From the IMG/VR virus record IMGVR_UViG_3300005515_000665, positions 1-34,610 of that record: DNA of 34,610 nucleotides, one strand, 5' to 3'. Each line of letters opens with the position of its first letter. The stretch's first letter is position 1. Origin of the DNA: a virus. The notes beneath the pieces were generated by a model. It was not told the DNA's origin and made no database searches. It saw only the letters and a program-made list of their open reading frames with translations. This document shows, one piece after another, positions 29,762-34,610 of the stretch. A program made the position numbers and the translations under genes.

Positions 29762-30783
29762 ACGTCGACCACCTCGATGTTTTCGGCCATCGCCACGCAT
29801 TCGAAGTCCTCGACCACGTAGGCGTCGTTGCTCGATTCGTAGTTCTCGATGCGGTCGCGTTTGGCGTTGTCGACGATGGTGCGGCGGCGGCTGCCCTCCT
29901 GCCAGTAGATCGACAGGTTGTCCAGGCGGGTCACGAGCAGGGCGTCCGGCGGGAAATACGGCACGCGGATGGCGGGCAGGTTGCCGATGCGCTTCTGGCT
30001 CATGATGATGTCTGTGGCCAGCTTTTCGGTCGGTTCCCGGTCGCGGTTGACTAGCGGGAAATACTTGTCGGCCAGCAGCTTGCGGCCACAGATGACTACT
30101 AGGTCCGGATCTTCGGCGTACCACGGCGCGATCAGGTTGTTGCACAGGTCGAAGACCAGGGCGTCGAGGCTGGCGTAGTCGCGGCCCGGTTCGCCATCGA
30201 AGCCGCCTACGACGATCTTGTCGGCCGCCTTGGCGCCGGTCATGACGCGCTCCTTTGCTTCCTTGCGCAGGTGTTCCAGCCAGCCCGTGTTCACGTCCTG
30301 CAGCATCGGATTCGCCTTGCGGTCGGACGTGGCAGCGCGGCCAATGCCGTGGAAGCCGATCATGATGCGGTCCAGTGCCTGGCGGCGCAGGATGGCGTCG
30401 CGCAGGCGCGTCTGGAAGTCTGGAAACTTGGCCCAGGTGTCCAGGCGCTGGTAGGTGATGTGCGTGTCGGAGTCGGTCTTCTCGCAGCGGTACTTGCGAT
30501 TGTCGAGCGCGGCCAGATCGGTGGTCTGGCGTTCCTTCTTCGACGTATCCGTGGTGCTGGCCACGGGGCCGGATACGCCCAGGCCGACCTTCTCGCCCTC
30601 CAGCTCGGGCACGCCAATGATGTTGATCCGCGAAAGGAATTCGCTCGATTCCTGCACGCGGGTTTCCAGCTTCTGCTGGATGGTGGGCGCGACGCTGAAC
30701 TTGCGGTCGACGCGGTCCACGTCGTTCAGTTCTGCGATGCGTTGTTCGTAGGCCGTGTACAGGCGGCGGGTGTCGTTGCGCAT
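29758..30783 (-). CDS. N: Major capsid protein N
   Basis: This 341-aa P2 gpN homologue (357 aa in P2) forms the T=7 head, normally processed by O. The start ATG 30783 has GGAG about 8 nt upstream. Family features: TRRLYTAYEQRIAELNDVD, KFSVAPTIQQKLETRVQESSEFLSRIN and MIGFHGIGRAATSDRKANPMLQDVNTGWLEHLRKEAKERV, plus the C-terminal strand segment SNDAYVVEDFECVAMAENIEVV. It is 31 bp after O. Confidence 0.95.
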   Translation of the reverse strand: MRNDTRRLYTAYEQRIAELNDVDRVDRKFSVAPTIQQKLETRVQESSEFLSRINIIGVPELEGEKVGLGVSGPVASTTDTSKKERQTTDLAALDNRKYRCEKTDSDTHITYQRLDTWAKFPDFQTRLRDAILRRQALDRIMIGFHGIGRAATSDRKANPMLQDVNTGWLEHLRKEAKERVMTGAKAADKIVVGGFDGEPGRDYASLDALVFDLCNNLIAPWYAEDPDLVVICGRKLLADKYFPLVNRDREPTEKLATDIIMSQKRIGNLPAIRVPYFPPDALLVTRLDNLSIYWQEGSRRRTIVDNAKRDRIENYESSNDAYVVEDFECVAMAENIEVVDV

Positions 30784-30814
30784 GGGATGGGCTCCGGAGG
30801 AATGGGGTGTCGGG

Positions 30815-31666
30815 TCAGCAGTCGGTCGAGGCGGCGGTGCTGCCGTTGCCCCCTGTGGCCGGTGGGCGGCGGCTGTACGACTCGGTCGAATCGAGCGCGG
30901 TTTTCAAGGTGGAGAACTCGGCCTTGTCTTTTTGCTGCTCGGACTGGATCGTGTCGACGCGACTGGCGATGGATTCCAGCGCCTGGGTGACCTTCGTGAA
31001 GGTGCCGCCCATCGCGTGGATCTCGCGGGCCAGTTGCTCGACGGCCTCGCGTGTGTCCGCGTGCTGCGCCTGGCTGCCGGCTTCGGACTTGTCGACGCAG
31101 CCGAACAGGCGCTTGATGGATGCGGCCAGGCCGTTGGTGGGCTGGGCAGGTTCGCTCGGATCGTCGGCGGTGAAGTCGAGTTCGACTTCGACGGCTTCGG
31201 AGAACAGGTTGTTCGGATCCTGCTTACGGTCGGCCAGCGGATTGACCTTGGCCTTGGCGCTGAATTGCAGCATCTCGCAGCCCAGGCTGGCCGGATTGTC
31301 CGTGACGGCCAGACCGGTCAGGTAGGCCTCGCCGGTATCCGCAAAATCGGGGTTCACCTCCATCGAGCAGAAGATTTTCTGGCGAGCTTTGGTGAGCGAT
31401 ACCAGTTCGGGCGTGGGGTCGAGCTGCGCGAAGAGCCGCATCTTGCCGTCTTGTTCTTCGGCTTTCAGGGCCAGGACGTCGCCGTAGGCCTGGAACATGC
31501 CCTTGGGGTCGATGCCGCGAATGTGTTCGAGGTTGATGCGGGCGCCGTACGTCTGCGGCGTATAGCTGGCGGCCATCTGCAGGAGCATCTGGCGGTCGAT
31601 CACGCGGCCGTCGCTGGTGGCGCCTTCGGTGGCGATGCGGAAGAACTTGGGCTTGCTGCTGGCCAT
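30815..31666 (-). CDS. O: Capsid scaffolding protein and maturation protease O
   Basis: This 283-aa P2 gpO homologue is expected to scaffold head assembly and cleave itself and the capsid and portal proteins. The N-terminal serine-protease domain has the Asp-His-Ser set at about D19, H48 (INLEHIRG) and S101 (FCSMEV), in the order known for P2 O. The C-terminal part is a helical scaffold (TREAVEQLAREIHAMGGTFTKVTQALESIASRVDTIQSEQQKDK, about 205-250) and ends Ser/Thr-rich. It is divergent from P, sharing the 31667-31803 promoter region. Confidence 0.94.
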   Translation of the reverse strand: MASSKPKFFRIATEGATSDGRVIDRQMLLQMAASYTPQTYGARINLEHIRGIDPKGMFQAYGDVLALKAEEQDGKMRLFAQLDPTPELVSLTKARQKIFCSMEVNPDFADTGEAYLTGLAVTDNPASLGCEMLQFSAKAKVNPLADRKQDPNNLFSEAVEVELDFTADDPSEPAQPTNGLAASIKRLFGCVDKSEAGSQAQHADTREAVEQLAREIHAMGGTFTKVTQALESIASRVDTIQSEQQKDKAEFSTLKTALDSTESYSRRPPATGGNGSTAASTDC

Positions 31667-31735
31667 GGCTGTCTCGTCGGTGAATCAGTGGTGTTGCCAT
31701 GGTGAGCAGGCGGACTCGCGCGGGCAACGTCGCGG

Positions 31736-31760
31736 TGTTGTTGGCGCCGGGCAGACAACA
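31736..31760. promoter_or_regulatory. Ogr-type late promoter dyad between O and P
   Basis: TGTTGT (31736-31741), a 13-nt spacer, then ACAACA (31755-31760), core-identical to the sites at 18553 and 23357. The dyad is centred 56 bp before the P ATG and 82 bp before the O ATG (leftward). One symmetric dyad may serve both PO and PP. For O, a CACCAT at 31703-31698 fits a -10. For P, the predicted start lies almost on the ATG. Confidence 0.75.
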
Positions 31761-31803
31761 TCGTCCGCGTGGCACGCGTGCGCGCGAACGGTAGCGTTGC
31801 GGC

Positions 31804-33585
31804 ATGACTACGCTGCCGCCCATTTCCACGCATCAATTCGACCCGCAGATGGACCCGCGCCGCATTGCGCGCGGGCTCTACTGGCAGGGATACCGCGTCG
31901 CGCGCATCGCCGAGATGCTCGGCATCAAGGCCGCGACCGTGCATAGCTGGAAGCGCCGTGAGGCGTGGCACAAGGCGGACACGGTGGACCGCGTGGGCGC
32001 GAGCCTGGAGGCGCGGATGGCGCTGCTGGTGGCCAAGGACCAGAAGGAGGGCAAGGACTACAAGGAAATCGACCTGCTGGGCCGGCAGATCGAGCGGCTT
32101 GCGCGTGTGCGGCGTTATGAGGCCAGCGGCAACGAGGTCGACCTGAATCCCAAGGTGGCCAACCGGAACAAGGGCGCTCGGCGCAAGGTGGAGCGCAACG
32201 CGATTAGCGAGGCGCAGCAGGGCGAGCTGGTGGACGCGTTCATGGATTCGATGTTCGCGTATCAGCGACTCTGGTACGAGGCAGGCCTGGCCGAGCGGAT
32301 CCGCAACATCCTGAAGAGCCGGCAGATCGGCGCGACCTGGTACTTCGCGCGCGAGGCGCTGGTCGATGCGCTGACCACGGGGCGCAACCAGATCTTTCTG
32401 TCGGCCAGCAAGGCGCAGGCGCACGTCTTCAAGCAGTACATCATGCAGTTCGCCAGGGATGCCGTCGGGGTGGACCTGAAGGGTGACCCGATGGTGCTGC
32501 CGAACGGCGCCACGCTGTACTTCCTGGGCACCAACGCGCGCACGGCGCAGAGCTACCACGGCAACCTGTACCTGGACGAGTATTTCTGGATCCAGCGTTT
32601 TCAGGAGCTGCGCAAGGTGGCGTCGGGGATGGCCATCCATTCGAAATGGCGGCAGACATATTTCTCGACGCCTTCGAGCCTGGCGCATGAGGCGTACCCC
32701 TTCTGGTCCGGGGCGCTGTTCAATCGGGGGCGGAAGAAGCAAGACCACATCCGCGTGGATGTGAGCCACGCGAACCTGAAGGGCGGCCGGCGTTGCGCGG
32801 ACGGGCAGTGGCGGCAGATTGTGACCGTGGAGGATGCGATTGCCGGCGGTTGCAACCTGTTCGACATCGAGCAGCTGCGCCTGGAATACAGCGATGCCGA
32901 CTTCGAGAACCTGCTGATGTGCGGGTTTATCGACGATACGGCGTCGGTGTTTCCGCTGTCGATGCTGATGCGCTGCACGGTGGATAGCTGGGAGGTGTGG
33001 GAGGACTTCCGGCACTGGTCGCCGCGACCGTTTGGCAACCGGGATGTGTGGGTGGGCTATGACCCGAACGGTGGCGGCGGCGACAGCGCGGCGCTTGTGG
33101 TGGTGGCGCCGCCGCTGGTGGCCGGCGGCAAGTTCCGGGTGCTGGAGAAGCACCAGTTCCGCGGCATCGACTACGAGGAGCAGGCGGCGGCGATCAAGCG
33201 GGTGTGCGAGCGGTACAGCGTGGCGTACATCGGCATCGACCGGACGGGCATTGGCGATGCCGTGTTCCAGCTGGTCAGTAAGTTCCGGCCCGATGCGCGG
33301 GGCTTTACCTATTCCGTGGACGTGAAGACCGGCCTGGTGCTGAAGGCGCACGACGTGATCAGCAAGGGGCGGCTGGAATTCGATGCCGGGTGGACGGACT
33401 TCGCCGCGTCGTTCATGTCTATCCGGAAGACCACCACGGCTGCCGGGGGGCGGGTCACCTATCAGGCCGGCCGGTCGGAGGAAACCAGCCACGCGGATCT
33501 GGCCTGGGCCTGTATGCACGCCATCGCGCACGAGCCGTTGGAGGGTGTGACCACAACGAACACCAGCATTATGGAGATGTCATGA
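31804..33585 (+). CDS. P: Terminase large subunit (ATPase/nuclease) P
   Basis: This 593-aa P2 gpP homologue (590 aa in P2) drives DNA packaging. An N-terminal HTH (LYWQGYRVARIAEMLGIKAATVHSWKRREAW, about 25-55) matches the family. The ATPase has a Walker A-like SRQIGAT at about 172-178 and Walker B LYLDEY at 255-260. The nuclease domain has D420 in VWVGYDPNGGGGDSA and D479 in YIGIDRTG, with a late HADLAWA. ATG 31804 is the family start; the dyad at 31736 is its likely promoter element. It overlaps Q by 4 nt. Confidence 0.96.
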   Translation: MTTLPPISTHQFDPQMDPRRIARGLYWQGYRVARIAEMLGIKAATVHSWKRREAWHKADTVDRVGASLEARMALLVAKDQKEGKDYKEIDLLGRQIERLARVRRYEASGNEVDLNPKVANRNKGARRKVERNAISEAQQGELVDAFMDSMFAYQRLWYEAGLAERIRNILKSRQIGATWYFAREALVDALTTGRNQIFLSASKAQAHVFKQYIMQFARDAVGVDLKGDPMVLPNGATLYFLGTNARTAQSYHGNLYLDEYFWIQRFQELRKVASGMAIHSKWRQTYFSTPSSLAHEAYPFWSGALFNRGRKKQDHIRVDVSHANLKGGRRCADGQWRQIVTVEDAIAGGCNLFDIEQLRLEYSDADFENLLMCGFIDDTASVFPLSMLMRCTVDSWEVWEDFRHWSPRPFGNRDVWVGYDPNGGGGDSAALVVVAPPLVAGGKFRVLEKHQFRGIDYEEQAAAIKRVCERYSVAYIGIDRTGIGDAVFQLVSKFRPDARGFTYSVDVKTGLVLKAHDVISKGRLEFDAGWTDFAASFMSIRKTTTAAGGRVTYQAGRSEETSHADLAWACMHAIAHEPLEGVTTTNTSIMEMS

Positions 33586-34610
33586 GCATGGGGAAATTTC
33601 GTCGGAAGGGTGGCACGGCGGCGCGCGCTGGCGCCGGGGCGTTGGAGGCGTTCACGTTTGGCGACCCGGTGGCCGTGCTGGATCGGCGCGAGCTGCTGGA
33701 CTACGTGGAATGCCTGCGCGTGGGCGACTGGTTCGAGCCGCCGATGCCCTGGGAGGGGCTGGCGCGCACGTTTCGCGCGGCGGTGCATAACAGCTCGCCG
33801 ATTTACGTGAAGCGGAACATCCTGGTGTCGACGTTCATCCCGCACAAGCTGCTGTCGCGGTCGGCGTTCGCGCGGTGGGTGCAGGATTTTCTGGTGTTCG
33901 GGAATGGATACCTGGAGCGGCGCGACAACGTGCTGGGGCGGCCGGTGGCGCTGGAGCCGGCCCTGGCAAAGTACATGCGGCGGGGGCTGGATCTGGACAG
34001 CTACTTCTTCGTGCAAAACATGCAGGACGTGCATCGGTTCAAATCTGGTAGCGTGTTCCACCTGATGGAGCCAGATATCAACCAGGAGGTGTATGGGCTG
34101 CCCGAATACCTGTCGGCGCTGAACGCGACCTGGCTGAACGAATCAGCGACGCTGTTCCGGCGGCGGTATTACAAGAACGGCAGCCATGCCGGGTTCATCC
34201 TGTACATGACGGACGCGGCGCAGAAGCAGGAAGACGTGGACGCGTTGCGCGAGGCGCTGAAGAACAGCAAAGGACCGGGAAATTTCCGGAACCTGTTTAT
34301 GTATGCGCCTTCGGGCAAAAAGGACGGGATTCAGTTGATTCCTGTTTCCGAGGTGGCTGCCAAGGATGAGTTCTGGAATATCAAGAACGTGACGCGGGAC
34401 GACCAGCTGGCCGCGCATCGGGTGCCGCCGCAGTTGATGGGGATTATTCCGGCTAATACTGGGGGATTTGGGGATGCTGAAAAAGCGGCTTTGGTTTTTG
34501 CGAGGAATGAGGTGAAGCCGCTGCAGGAGCGGCTGGCGGAGGTGAATGAGTGGGTTGGGGAGGGGGTGGTTAGGTTTGGGGGGTATGGGTTGAACGATCT
34601 GCCTGTTTAG
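33582..34610 (+). CDS. Q: Portal protein Q
   Basis: This 342-aa P2 gpQ homologue (344 aa in P2) forms the head-tail portal through which DNA is packaged. ATG 33582 overlaps the P stop by 4 nt and has GGAG 5 nt upstream; an ATG two codons later is possible. Family text: LEAFTFGDPVAVLDRRELLDYVECLRVGDWFEPPMPWEGLARTFRAAVHNSSPIYVKRNILVSTFIPHKLLSRSAFARWVQDFLVFGNGYLERRDNVLG and FHLMEPDINQEVYGLPEYLSALNATWLNESATLFRRRYYKNGSHAGFI. The last 150 bp use unusual codons and are very G-rich (34540-34595). The stop codon is the last triplet of the window. Confidence 0.95.
   Translation: MSMGKFRRKGGTAARAGAGALEAFTFGDPVAVLDRRELLDYVECLRVGDWFEPPMPWEGLARTFRAAVHNSSPIYVKRNILVSTFIPHKLLSRSAFARWVQDFLVFGNGYLERRDNVLGRPVALEPALAKYMRRGLDLDSYFFVQNMQDVHRFKSGSVFHLMEPDINQEVYGLPEYLSALNATWLNESATLFRRRYYKNGSHAGFILYMTDAAQKQEDVDALREALKNSKGPGNFRNLFMYAPSGKKDGIQLIPVSEVAAKDEFWNIKNVTRDDQLAAHRVPPQLMGIIPANTGGFGDAEKAALVFARNEVKPLQERLAEVNEWVGEGVVRFGGYGLNDLPV

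Noticed and set aside
31600-33531. 643-aa open frame on the minus strand across terminase P
   Set aside because: Shadow of P. His/Arg/Pro-rich low-complexity text and no family features, while P has full motif support.
1-34610. CRISPR arrays, tRNA or rRNA genes, insertion sequences
   Set aside because: No regularly spaced repeats, cloverleaf-type sequences, or transposase genes were seen on either strand.
1-34610. attL/attR and cos sites
   Set aside because: The window begins at the int start codon and ends at the Q stop codon, so the flanks that would hold them are not included; no internal candidate could be supported.

Overview
This window is an almost complete P2-type (Peduovirus-like) prophage. 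It runs from the start codon of a tyrosine integrase (base 1) to the stop codon of the portal gene (base 34610). High GC, the gene order and the accessory genes suggest a betaproteobacterial host, probably Burkholderiaceae such as Cupriavidus or Ralstonia; that host assignment is inference. No att or cos site is visible, so both must lie outside the window.

Layout. 1-1008: integrase (+). 1033-5707: a tightly overlapping leftward early operon with a ribbon-helix-helix regulator, an Ogr/Delta zinc-finger late activator, a 902-aa primase-helicase, four small proteins, and an HTH (excisionase-like) protein that converges on int. 5708-5777: the early/lysogenic switch region. 5778-8512: a rightward lysogenic strand with the XRE repressor, a one-TM protein, a WYL-like protein and a PD-(D/E)XK nuclease. 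8488-9400: a leftward Com-like zinc finger overlapping a DNA methyltransferase, laid out like Mu com-mom. 9401-11803: a lower-GC cargo stretch with a short ORF, a hairpin, a RidA-family gene with its terminator, and a LysR regulator. 12063-18470: tail operon FI-FII-E(E')-T-U-D. 18599-23312: baseplate and fibre operon V-W-J-I-H-G plus a DUF1353 gene. 23446-25270: a rightward moron cluster with an HNH nuclease and three small genes. 25296-31666: capsid, lysis and tail-completion operon O-N-M-L-X-holins-lysozyme-LysB-R-S. 31804-34610: terminase P and portal Q (+).

The strongest new signal is a 25-bp dyad, TGTTGT-N13-ACAACA. It occurs exactly at three places: upstream of FI, between V and the HNH gene, and between O and P. 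A one-mismatch copy lies upstream of com. These sit where P2 late promoters sit and are the best candidates for binding sites of the phage's own Ogr protein. The fourth copy would place the com-methyltransferase pair in the late regulon.

Other points: a conserved-type -1 frameshift site (T TTT TTG) in E/E'; a LysB spanin gene split over two frames; a GDVGQ...INM segment shared by the repressor and the membrane protein beside it; and two candidate defence nucleases in the two rightward accessory clusters.
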